In this document: in pieces, positions 1 through 5,752 of the stretch | Layout of the letters: every line of letters begins with the position of its first letter | How positions within the stretch are numbered: position 1 is the first letter of the stretch | NCBI GenBank assembly: GCA_902475865.1 | Contig: CABSBK010000082.1 | Location: 1 to 5,829, forward strand | DNA length: 5,829 nt | Reading direction: 5' to 3' | Origin: an uncultured Collinsella sp. | GTDB lineage: Bacteria; Actinomycetota; Coriobacteriia; Coriobacteriales; Coriobacteriaceae | Translations under genes and position numbers: made by a program | Notes under the pieces: generated by a model | Databases searched by the model: none | What the model saw: only the letters and a program-made list of their open reading frames with translations | What the model was told of the DNA's origin: nothing

Positions 1-14
1 GTTTTCGCTGACTT

Positions 15-69
15 ATGCTCAACCTGCGGGCCTTAGAGGTAGTCATTTGGGACGTTCTTAAATGACTAG
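15..69. repeat. REP-like repeat, copy 1, with internal hairpin
   Basis: This is the first of two near-identical ~55 nt units 127 nt apart. It shares with copy 2 the stretch from ATGCTCAACCTGCGG through CCTTAGAGG to AATGACTAG, with only a few differences. Its right half is a perfect 9 bp inverted repeat, TAGTCATTT at 40-48 and AAATGACTA at 60-68, around an 11 nt loop with the core GGGACGTTCTT. Short imperfect palindromes of this kind, in intergenic pairs, resemble REP elements mobilised by RAYT (IS200/IS605-like) transposases. That assignment is inference, as no transposase gene is in the window. The orientation is not defined. Confidence 0.7.
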
Positions 70-141
70 CCAACTTGTTCGCCCTGGGCGGCGCTCGCTG
101 TCCGTCCTCTATCTGCGGCGTTGCCTTGCTCCGGATGCGGC

Positions 142-197
142 ATGCTCAACCTGCGGCGCCTTAGAGGTAGTCATTGGGGACGTTCTTGAATGACTAG
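142..197. repeat. REP-like repeat, copy 2, with internal hairpin
   Basis: This is the second copy of the unit at 15-69, in the same orientation. It differs by a one-base insertion (GCGGCGCC instead of GCGGGCC) and by single substitutions on each side of the hairpin loop. The stem is TAGTCATT at 168-175 with AATGACTA at 189-196, and the loop is 13 nt with the core GGGGACGTTCTT. The ninth stem pair of copy 1 (T-A) is G/G here, so the stem is one pair shorter. The ~72 nt between the copies has no ORF I can support. Confidence 0.7.
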
Positions 198-512
198 GTT
201 GGGCACATTGCTTTGAGATGTTATTCAATCGGTTGTGATGGTCTTTAGGCTGTTTGCCTGCTTAAAGCAATCAACGGTGTGCATCTGTTATTGAAAATAT
301 TGCTCGAAAAATCGTCCAAGAAGTCGCGGGGCCCTTTTTGGTGCGTCGCGCGTCAAGTGATGTGGCAAGCGTTTGGTTAGATATTGGTCAGGTTAGGGGC
401 AACCTTGCCAAAAGCTTGACGGATGCAGATATGAACGTCGACGAATGAACACTTTGGACGGGGCCAAACCAAAAATCTGGGCTGATTCTCGATAATCGCC
501 TTCAATCGTCTC
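198..512. other. Non-coding stretch upstream of prmC
   Basis: No plausible coding region was found here on either strand. A reverse-strand open frame runs from within prmC into this stretch, but it mirrors prmC codon usage and has no recognisable protein. GC content is visibly lower than in the genes. The only structure noted is a perfect 8 bp inverted repeat, ATTGCTTT at 207-214 and AAAGCAAT at 264-271, with a 49 nt gap, plus a weaker TGGCAA/TTGCCA pair at 363-368 and 405-410. Neither has a terminator-like T-run or a known regulatory motif. It could be a decayed mobile or repeated sequence next to the REP-like units. Confidence 0.5.
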
Positions 513-539
513 TTGCCAAGCGCTGGCCTCGCGTACAAT
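513..539 (+). promoter_or_regulatory. Possible sigma70-type promoter of prmC
   Basis: The -10 box TACAAT (534-539) matches the consensus at five of six positions. Upstream is TTGCCA (513-518) as a candidate -35, but the spacer is only 15 nt, shorter than the preferred 17. Transcription would start near 546, leaving a leader of about 42 nt before the prmC start codon. If this is the promoter, the TTG at 513 that opens the reading frame cannot be the translation start. Confidence 0.4.
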
Positions 540-574
540 CTGCTCCGACATTCGCGCGCCGCCTGGCGCTTAAG

Positions 575-583
575 AGGGGAGGA
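575..583 (+). promoter_or_regulatory. prmC ribosome binding site that fixes the start
   Basis: AGGGGAGGA carries a full GGAGG core (578-582) five bases before the ATG at 588. The reading frame stays open upstream to a TTG at 513, which has no Shine-Dalgarno. This site therefore favours ATG 588 and a 416-residue protein. Confidence 0.8.
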
Positions 584-587
584 CCCC

Positions 588-1838
588 ATGGCAAACGAGA
601 TCTGGACCATCAAGCGTTGTCTCGAGTGGTCCAAGGAGTACCTGGCCGAGCGCGGCGAGGAACACCCCCGTCTTTCTGCCGAATGGCTGCTGTGCGCAGC
701 CACGGGTCTGACGCGCATCGACTTATATATGCGTATGGACGAGACGCTCGATGCGGCGCAGCTCGAGACCATGCACGCGGCGGTCGTCCGCCGCGCCAAG
801 GGCGAACCGCTGCAGTACATCACCGGTAGCACGCAGTTTCGCATGATCGACGTCGCGTGCGCCCCCGGCGTGCTCATCCCGCGCCCCGAGACCGAGATGC
901 TCGTCGAAGAAGTCCTGAACTATCTGGATGCCGAGGTGCTGAGCCCCGAGGCTGCCGCCCGTCAGCGCGTTGAGCTGCCCTGGAACGACGAGGTCGAGCA
1001 AGCGCGCAAAGCCGAAGCCGCGTTGGCCGACGAGCGAGCGACGGCCGAGCGCCGTGCCGCTAACCTCACAGCTGCCGATGAGGCGGCGCTAGGCAGCGAC
1101 GTACTGGGCAGCCGTGCCTATGCCGAGGAACTGGCCGACCGCGAGGCCGAGGAAGCCGCCGCGCAGGCAGCAGATGCCGAGGCCGAGGAGGCCGCCGAGC
1201 CCGAGCTCGACGAATACGGCATCGCCATCGAAGGCGCCGACCACGAGGCGTCTCTGACGGAGGATGCCGCCGCGCCCGCTCCGGTCGAGCCCCGTATCGC
1301 CCGCGTTCTCGAGGTCGGTTGCGGCACGGGCTGCATCTCGCTCTCCCTTGCCTGGGAGCGCCGCGGCCATGTCACCTGCACCGCTACCGATATCGAGCCG
1401 CGCGCCATCGAGCTGGCCACCAAAAACCGCGACGCGCTCGGGCTTACGTCCGATGAGGTCGCCTTCAGCCTCACCAACCTGGTGAGCTCTATCTCCCGCG
1501 AGGAATGGGGCACCTTCGACGTGCTCGTCTCCAACCCGCCTTACATTCCGACCGACGTCATGCGCTCGCTGCCGCACGAGGTCAAGGACTTCGAGCCCGA
1601 TTTGGCGCTCGAGGGCGGTGCCGATGGCCTTGATATCTTCCGCCGCCTGCTCAATGCGGCGCCCTATATGCTGCGCGCCGGCGGCCTGTTTGCCTGCGAG
1701 CTCTACGAGGGTGCCCTCGACGTCGCCGCCGAGCTCTGCCGCCAGGCTGGTCTCTCGGACGTGCGCATCGTCCACGACCTCACCGATCGTCCCCGCATCG
1801 TCCGAGCCATCGTCACCGAGCCCAAACAGCGCCAGTAA
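588..1838 (+). CDS. Peptide chain release factor N5-glutamine methyltransferase (PrmC/HemK) with a large linker insert
   Basis: PrmC transfers a methyl group from S-adenosylmethionine to the Gln of the GGQ motif in release factors RF1 and RF2, in the cytoplasm, improving termination. The 416-residue product has the PrmC order. An N-terminal helical domain (about 1-80, ending GEPLQYITG at 72-80) is followed by the hinge IPRPETE (97-103). The Rossmann methyltransferase domain has the SAM-binding VGCGTG (243-248), the catalytic NPPY (316-319), DFEPDLALEGG (334-344) and a C-terminal DLTDRPRIV. Typical PrmC is about 280 residues. The excess is a block of roughly 120 residues (about 114-234), rich in Ala, Glu, Asp and Arg and low in complexity, placed between the hinge and SAM motif I. 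The catalytic residues are intact, so the enzyme is probably active. The ATG at 588 was chosen for its GGAGG site. prfA usually precedes this gene but is not in the window. No terminator follows, so readthrough into hicA is possible. Confidence 0.93.
   Translation: MANEIWTIKRCLEWSKEYLAERGEEHPRLSAEWLLCAATGLTRIDLYMRMDETLDAAQLETMHAAVVRRAKGEPLQYITGSTQFRMIDVACAPGVLIPRPETEMLVEEVLNYLDAEVLSPEAAARQRVELPWNDEVEQARKAEAALADERATAERRAANLTAADEAALGSDVLGSRAYAEELADREAEEAAAQAADAEAEEAAEPELDEYGIAIEGADHEASLTEDAAAPAPVEPRIARVLEVGCGTGCISLSLAWERRGHVTCTATDIEPRAIELATKNRDALGLTSDEVAFSLTNLVSSISREEWGTFDVLVSNPPYIPTDVMRSLPHEVKDFEPDLALEGGADGLDIFRRLLNAAPYMLRAGGLFACELYEGALDVAAELCRQAGLSDVRIVHDLTDRPRIVRAIVTEPKQRQ
1143..1196 (+). 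repeat. Direct repeat of 18 nt inside the prmC insert
   Basis: Two 18 nt units (1143-1160 and 1179-1196) differ at one base and lie 36 nt apart in frame. Both encode EAEEAA (residues 186-191 and 198-203). They sit in the most repetitive part of the Ala/Glu-rich insert of PrmC. This suggests that in-frame slippage or duplication contributed to its growth. Confidence 0.6.
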
Positions 1839-1852
1839 TATTTATTAACTGG

Positions 1853-1881
1853 TTAGCAAAAATTATAAATTAGTTTATAAT
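1853..1881 (+). promoter_or_regulatory. hicAB promoter
   Basis: A perfect -10 TATAAT (1876-1881) sits 17 nt downstream of TTAGCA (1853-1858), which matches the -35 consensus at four of six positions. The whole 1838-1883 segment is strikingly AT-rich compared with the flanking genes. Transcription would start near 1888, giving a leader of roughly 19 nt before the hicA ATG at 1907. This is the best promoter in the window. Confidence 0.75.
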
Positions 1882-1882
1882 T
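1861..1882. promoter_or_regulatory. Palindromic operator over the hicAB -10 box
   Basis: AATTATAAA (1861-1869) and TTTATAATT (1874-1882) form a perfect 9 bp inverted repeat separated by 4 nt. It covers part of the spacer and the entire TATAAT box. HicB-type antitoxins with a DNA-binding domain repress their own promoters in known systems, so this is the likely HicB or HicAB operator. The binding itself is inferred. Confidence 0.6.
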
Positions 1883-1906
1883 AGGACGGCTGAAAGAGGT
1901 CGGCCC

Positions 1907-2092
1907 ATGCAACCTCCTACCTTTCGGGAAATTATTGCCCTACTCAAGCACGATGGATTCGTGAAGGTCGCGCAAGTCGGTAGTCATGCTAAGTATGTTT
2001 CTGGTGACCGTGTTGTCACCGTGAACGGCTCTGGTGGTGATCGACCGAAGAAGGGCACGTGGGCAAGTATTCGTCGCCAAGCTGGATGGTAG
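1907..2092 (+). CDS. hicA: HicA-family mRNA interferase toxin
   Basis: HicA toxins are small ribosome-independent ribonucleases with a dsRNA-binding-like fold that cleave mRNA and halt growth unless bound by HicB. The 61-residue product is the usual family size. It has the N-terminal helix (FREIIALLKHDGFV, 6-19) and the hallmark GSHAKY (25-30), whose His27 is the expected catalytic residue. A basic C-terminal part follows (RPKKGTWASIRRQAGW). The Shine-Dalgarno AGAGGT (1895-1900) is six bases before the ATG. A hand count gives about 53% GC, clearly below the neighbouring prmC and tsaC, which suits a horizontally acquired module. The stop is 11 nt before hicB, so the two are one operon. With the catalytic His present, the toxin looks intact. 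Confidence 0.88.
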   Translation: MQPPTFREIIALLKHDGFVKVAQVGSHAKYVSGDRVVTVNGSGGDRPKKGTWASIRRQAGW

Positions 2093-2103
2093 TTGGAGGC
2101 AAA

Positions 2104-2550
2104 ATGAGGCAGCGATTTACCTATGACTGCGTTCTCATAAAAGAAGACGACGGTTACTGCGCTAGCTTCCCGCAGATTCCTGGCGCCTTTGCCGATGGCG
2201 ACACGCGCGAAGAAGCGATTGCCCATGCCACCGAGGCACTGATGGCGTTTTTGGCCGACGACCTCAACAACGGTTTGACTCCGGCGGGGTACGAACGCTC
2301 GGCCGAGGTCGTGGCCCTTTCAGTCGAAATCGACCACGAGGACGCTCGGGAAGCGGCGTGCCGAACATTTAAAGACGCAGCGCTGGACCTCAAAGTCTCC
2401 GCTCCGCGGATTACCGCGCTGGTCAAAGCCGGAAAGCTCGATGTTGAACTCGTCGACGGCCGTCGGATGATAACGATAGACAGCATCGAGCGCTACGCCG
2501 CCCAAGAACGCCACGCCGGCAGGCCAAAGAAGTTCGTCGCAGTCCAATAA
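2104..2550 (+). CDS. hicB: HicB-family antitoxin with a C-terminal excisionase/MerR-like DNA-binding domain
   Basis: HicB neutralises HicA by direct binding and usually autoregulates the operon. The 148-residue product starts with the HicB fold (about 1-52): a YDCVLIKEDDGYCASFPQIPG run at 7-27, then DGDTREEAIAHATEAL (31-46), which matches the family pattern. The C-terminal part (about 88-132) reads as a winged helix-turn-helix: DAALDLKVSAPRITALVKAG (91-110), then VDGRRMITIDSIERY (117-131). This resembles Xis/MerR-type domains more than the XRE or ribbon-helix-helix domains often described for HicB. ATG 2104 was chosen over a GTG at 2059 because GGAGG (2095-2099) lies just upstream and the GTG would run inside hicA. 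The tail is basic (GRPKK). Confidence 0.88.
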   Translation: MRQRFTYDCVLIKEDDGYCASFPQIPGAFADGDTREEAIAHATEALMAFLADDLNNGLTPAGYERSAEVVALSVEIDHEDAREAACRTFKDAALDLKVSAPRITALVKAGKLDVELVDGRRMITIDSIERYAAQERHAGRPKKFVAVQ

Positions 2551-2684
2551 CCCCCTCACTTTCACCGACTACTAGAGCCGCTCACCAAACCAACATGCGC
2601 TCTGGGCAAATAGGTTGAACGTTTCGTGCGAGAATGCCCCTCAGTAAACAAACTTTCACCAGAGCGTAAGGGGCTGGCATACAC
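2551..2684 (+). promoter_or_regulatory. tsaC leader with nested inverted repeats over the ribosome binding site
   Basis: This gap holds the tsaC Shine-Dalgarno AAGGGG (2668-2673), unusually far (11 nt) from the ATG. Two inverted repeats converge on it. CGCTCTGG (2598-2605) pairs with CCAGAGCG (2659-2666), extendable by two pairs including a G-T. GCCCCT (2636-2641) pairs with AGGGGC (2669-2674). The two stems cross, so a pseudoknot burying the Shine-Dalgarno is possible. A partial direct repeat (CCCCTCA and CTTTCACC, at 2552-2566 and again in 2637-2660) is also present. No convincing promoter was seen; TTGAAC at 2615 has no good -10 partner. No T-run terminator follows hicB. Confidence 0.35.
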
Positions 2685-3428
2685 ATGCAGACGGTCTATC
2701 GGGTATTCGAGGGAGCGCGTGAGCCGCATCGGCTCGCCGTCGAGCGTACGGCCGAGGTACTCAGCTGTGGTGGCTTGGCCCTGATCCCGACCGAGACCGT
2801 CTATGGTGTCGCTGTGGCAGTCAGCGCTTTCTCGGACGCCTTGCCCCAAGATACAAGCGAATCTCTGCCGTGGCCGCGCGATCCGCAGGTTGCCGTCAAT
2901 GGCGCCGCGGTGCCCGCACTCGGTACCGGCTACCGTCGCATCTTTACCCTCAAGCAACGTGAACTCACCCAAACGGTCGCCTGGCTGGTCGATGATGCCG
3001 AGGCCCTCGACCGCTACGGCGTTGATATTCCGGAAGAGGCCCGCGCGCTTGCTCGAAGATGCTGGCCGGGCGCCCTGACTATCGTGGTCAAGGCGGCGCC
3101 CTGCGTGCCGACCTTTATGCGCGCCGCCGACGATACGGTGGCCCTTCGCGCGTCGGCCTCGCCCGTGGTGCAGGCGCTCATCCGTACTTGTGGCAGTCCG
3201 CTTGCCTGCACCAGCGCCAACACGCACGGCGCGCCCGCGCCGGCAAGCTTTGCCGCCGTTGAGGACCGTATTCTGGAGGGGGTCGATGTGGCCGTCGACG
3301 CGGGCGAGACGCCGTGCCGCGATGCTTCGACCATCGTGACGTTTAAGCATGGCGAGCTCCAGATCCTGCGCCAAGGCGCACTTCCCGCATCAGAGATCGA
3401 GCGGGTCCTGTCCGACCCGATGCAATAG
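2685..3428 (+). CDS. tsaC: L-threonylcarbamoyladenylate synthase (TsaC/YwlC/Sua5 family)
   Basis: TsaC makes threonylcarbamoyl-AMP from threonine, bicarbonate and ATP. This is the first step of the t6A37 modification of ANN-decoding tRNAs, in the cytoplasm. The 247-residue product carries the YrdC-domain signature: GGLALIPTETVYG (29-41), the KQR nucleotide-binding motif (90-92), CWPGALTIVV (126-135), R155 in TVALRAS, the TSAN loop (176-179) and DASTIV near 213-218. It is longer than TsaC of E. coli (~190) but lacks the full C-terminal Sua5 domain (~340). Part of the extra length is an insert of about 35 residues (48-82, rich in Pro and Asp) between PTETVYG and KQR. The segment after KQR (ELTQTVAWLV) departs from the usual R-P-x3-P-L pattern. 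The start is the only sensible ATG. glpK follows after 13 nt, so the two probably share a transcript. Confidence 0.88.
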   Translation: MQTVYRVFEGAREPHRLAVERTAEVLSCGGLALIPTETVYGVAVAVSAFSDALPQDTSESLPWPRDPQVAVNGAAVPALGTGYRRIFTLKQRELTQTVAWLVDDAEALDRYGVDIPEEARALARRCWPGALTIVVKAAPCVPTFMRAADDTVALRASASPVVQALIRTCGSPLACTSANTHGAPAPASFAAVEDRILEGVDVAVDAGETPCRDASTIVTFKHGELQILRQGALPASEIERVLSDPMQ

Positions 3429-3441
3429 AAAGGTGTAAGCG

Positions 3442-4983
3442 ATGTCGTTGAATCTAGGTAGCCTGGGTATGGAAGACGCCTCGTTTAGCTTTGGCGGTTC
3501 CTACATCATGGCGCTCGACTGCGGCACCACCTCGGTACTCGCGACCATCGTCGACGAGTACGGCTGCATCGTCGCCCAGGCGCGTCGTAGCGTCAAAACC
3601 AGCTTCCCGTGCCCCGGCTGGGTGGAGCAGGATCCCACGGAGGTGCTTGCCAGCCAGATCGGCGTGATGATGGAGGTCCAGTTTAAGAGCGGCATCCATT
3701 CCGATCGCATCGCCGCCATCGGTATCTCCAACCAGCGCGAGACCACGGTGGTGTGGGACCGCGTGAGTGGCCAGCCTATCTACAACGCCATCGTTTGGCA
3801 GTGTCGCCGCACCGCCTCGACAATCGATAAACTGGCCGAGCAGGGCTGCGAGGAGCTGGTGCGTTCCCGCACGGGACTTACGCTCGACCCGTATTTCTCG
3901 GCCTCCAAGGTGCAGTGGATTCTCGACAACGTTGACGGCGCGCGCGAGAGCGCGGCAGCGGGCGACCTCATGTTTGGCACCATCGATACCTGGCTCATCT
4001 ATAACCTCACCGGCGGCCAAACCTTCGCCACCGACTACACCAACGCCAGCCGCACGGCGCTCTTCAATATTCATACGCTGGACTGGGACGATGACCTGCT
4101 GGCTCTCTTCGACATCCCGCGTGCCATGATGCCCGAGGTCCGTTGGAGCGCCGGTGACTACGGCCGCGTCGCGAGCGACATCATGACCAACATGCCGCCC
4201 ATCATGGGTGTGGCGGGCGACCAGCAGGCATCGCTGTTCGGTCACTGCTGCTTCCATCCCGGCCAGACCAAAAACACCTATGGCACGGGCTGCTTTATGC
4301 TCATGAACACCGGCGACGAGATCGTCGAATCCAAGAATGGCCTGGTCTCCACCATCGGTATCGCTGCGAACGGCAAGGTCAGCTATGCGCTCGAGGGCTC
4401 TATTTTTGCCGCCGGCTCAACGATGAACTGGCTGCGCGACAACATGGGCGTTATCTCCAACGTATCCGAATCGGCACAGCTCGCCTCCTCGATCGGCGAT
4501 AACGAGGGATGCTACTTTGTCCCCGCTTTTGCGGGCTTGGGTGCTCCTTGGTGGGACGCGCACGCCCGCGGCATCGTATGCGGTCTGACCGGCGCCTCGA
4601 GTCGCGCGACCATCGTGCGTGCCGCTTGCGAGTCCATGGCCTATCAGAGCTATGACGTGCTGCGTGCCATGGAGCAGGACGTGGGTCTTTCGATCGAGCG
4701 CCTGTCCGTCGATGGCGGCGCCTCGCGCAACGAGTTCATCATGCAGTTCCAGGCAGACTTGCTGGATATCCCCGTGCTGCAATGTGAGTCGGTGGAGACC
4801 ACGGCAATCGGTGCCGCGTACTTGGCGGGTCTTGCGGTTGGGTATTGGGAGGATCTGGAGGAGCTGGAGCAAAACGCCCAGATCGTTAAGACGTTCCACC
4901 CCCATATGTCCGTTGAGCGTCGCGAGCACAACCTGGACGGTTGGCACGATGCGGTCAGGCGTTCGCTCAGCACCGCTCAATAG
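3442..4983 (+). CDS. glpK: Glycerol kinase
   Basis: GlpK phosphorylates glycerol with ATP to sn-glycerol 3-phosphate, feeding glycolysis and phospholipid synthesis. The 513-residue FGGY kinase has the phosphate loop LDCGTTS (25-31), PGWVEQDP (58-65), NQRET (97-101), W119 in [14 protein letters not shown] (149-156), GDQQ (259-262), NTYGTG (278-283), GLGAPWWD (365-372) and [10 protein letters not shown] (423-432). The glycerol contacts R99, E100, W119, Y151, D260 and Q261 are kept. Two points are odd. The loop has Cys where most GlpKs have Gln or Ala, and the N-terminus is about 15 residues longer than usual. The chosen ATG has AAAGGTG (3429-3435) at good spacing; ATG 3469 is an alternative. 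The segment where some Firmicutes GlpKs carry the HPr-phosphorylated His (here RWSAGDYG, 234-241) has no His, so PTS control by that route looks unlikely. No glpF or glpD is adjacent. Confidence 0.95.
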   Translation: MSLNLGSLGMEDASFSFGGSYIMALDCGTTSVLATIVDEYGCIVAQARRSVKTSFPCPGWVEQDPTEVLASQIGVMMEVQFKSGIHSDRIAAIGISNQRETTVVWDRVSGQPIYNAIVWQCRRTASTIDKLAEQGCEELVRSRTGLTLDPYFSASKVQWILDNVDGARESAAAGDLMFGTIDTWLIYNLTGGQTFATDYTNASRTALFNIHTLDWDDDLLALFDIPRAMMPEVRWSAGDYGRVASDIMTNMPPIMGVAGDQQASLFGHCCFHPGQTKNTYGTGCFMLMNTGDEIVESKNGLVSTIGIAANGKVSYALEGSIFAAGSTMNWLRDNMGVISNVSESAQLASSIGDNEGCYFVPAFAGLGAPWWDAHARGIVCGLTGASSRATIVRAACESMAYQSYDVLRAMEQDVGLSIERLSVDGGASRNEFIMQFQADLLDIPVLQCESVETTAIGAAYLAGLAVGYWEDLEELEQNAQIVKTFHPHMSVERREHNLDGWHDAVRRSLSTAQ

Positions 4984-5025
4984 GGCTGCGACGGGGCGCT
5001 CGATACAACAAACCGCTAAACTTAT

Positions 5026-5071
5026 GCACGGCGCGTGGCAACAGCACCGCGGCGTGCCTTGTCAGCAAGGC
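5026..5071 (+). promoter_or_regulatory. Two adjoining hairpins in the glpK-upp gap
   Basis: The 121 nt gap between glpK and upp contains an imperfect palindrome in which GCACG and CGCG (5026-5030, 5032-5035) pair with CGCG and CGTGC (5048-5051, 5053-5057), with one G/G mismatch and a 12 nt loop. A second hairpin follows: GCCTTG (5056-5061) and CAAGGC (5066-5071) around a TCAG tetraloop. The two share bases 5056-5057. Neither is followed by a T-run, so they are not classical terminators. They could be a 3' processing or stability element of glpK or a leader structure for upp. TAAACT at 5017-5022 is a possible but weak -10 with no matching -35. Confidence 0.4.
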
Positions 5072-5104
5072 CATCTTCCGGCCGCAACGAAAGGGGTAAG
5101 ACCC

Positions 5105-5752
5105 ATGACCGTTACCTACGATACGTCTCGCGTGACGCTTGTCGATCATCCGCTCGTCCAGCATAAGCTGTCGATCCTGCGCGACAAGAGCACCGGCACC
5201 AACCAGTTCCGCCAGCTCGTACGCGAGCTCGCGCTCTTTGACGGCTACGAGGCCATGCGCGACCTGCCCATGGAGGATGTCGAAGTCGAAACCCCCATCA
5301 CGACCGCCACGTTCAAGCAGCTTGCCGGCAAGAAGCTCGCCATCGTCCCCATTCTGCGCGCGGGCCTTGGCATGGTCGACGGCATCCTCGACCTGGTGCC
5401 CTCTGCCCGCGTGGGCCACATTGGCATGGAGCGCGACGAGGTCACCCACGAGCCGCATGAGTATTACTGCAAGATGCCCAGGGATATCGACCAGCGTATC
5501 TGCCTGGTCGTCGATCCCATGCTCGCCACGGGCGGTTCTGCCGAGATGGCTATCAGCTATCTGCGCGAGCGCGGTGTCAAGGACATCCGCATGCTGTGCA
5601 TCGTCGCGGCCCCCGAGGGTCTCAAGTCGCTGACCGAGAAAGACCCCGACGTGCATATCTATACCTGCGCCATTGACGACCACCTCAACGAGGCCGCCTA
5701 CATCGTCCCCGGCCTGGGCGATGCCGGCGACCGCATCTACGGCACGCTGTAG
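5105..5752 (+). CDS. upp: Uracil phosphoribosyltransferase
   Basis: UPRT salvages uracil by joining it to PRPP, giving UMP and pyrophosphate in the cytoplasm. The 215-residue product is close to the usual ~208-210. It shows the family features in order: an N-terminal [14 protein letters not shown] (14-27), ILRAGLGM (83-90) with the conserved Arg, the PRPP-binding [12 protein letters not shown] (135-146) and the uracil-binding [12 protein letters not shown] (203-214). Nothing catalytic is missing. The open frame continues upstream into glpK, but the ATG at 5105 has AAAGGGG (5090-5096) eight bases before it and matches the family N-terminus. The 121 nt gap from glpK contains hairpins and no strong promoter, so co-transcription with glpK cannot be excluded. 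Confidence 0.96.
   Translation: MTVTYDTSRVTLVDHPLVQHKLSILRDKSTGTNQFRQLVRELALFDGYEAMRDLPMEDVEVETPITTATFKQLAGKKLAIVPILRAGLGMVDGILDLVPSARVGHIGMERDEVTHEPHEYYCKMPRDIDQRICLVVDPMLATGGSAEMAISYLRERGVKDIRMLCIVAAPEGLKSLTEKDPDVHIYTCAIDDHLNEAAYIVPGLGDAGDRIYGTL

Noticed and set aside
15..197. CRISPR array
   Set aside because: Only two repeats, ~55 nt each, with a 72 nt gap and an internal long hairpin; there are no further units and no cas genes.
302..340. Rho-independent terminator at the GGGGCCC-TTTTT stretch
   Set aside because: The stem is only the short self-complementary GGGCCC with no proper loop; too weak to call.
377..877. Reverse-strand open frame spanning the prmC upstream region
   Set aside because: More than half lies opposite prmC and the rest gives no motif or ribosome binding site; not supportable as a gene.
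928..1290. Intein or inserted domain in PrmC
   Set aside because: The insert has no Cys/Ser splice junctions, no intein blocks and no endonuclease motif; it is low-complexity and charged.
2562..3374. Reverse-strand open frame opposite tsaC (270 codons)
   Set aside because: It is opposite a motif-rich TsaC; composition is Arg/Gly/Ala biased as expected for an antisense shadow.
3454..4257. Long reverse-strand open frame opposite glpK (267 codons)
   Set aside because: It mirrors a clear glycerol kinase, has low-complexity composition typical of antisense frames in high-GC genes, and shows no recognisable motif.
5057..5100. PyrR binding site or attenuator before upp
   Set aside because: The conserved PyrR-binding loop sequence is not present and no T-run terminator follows the hairpins.
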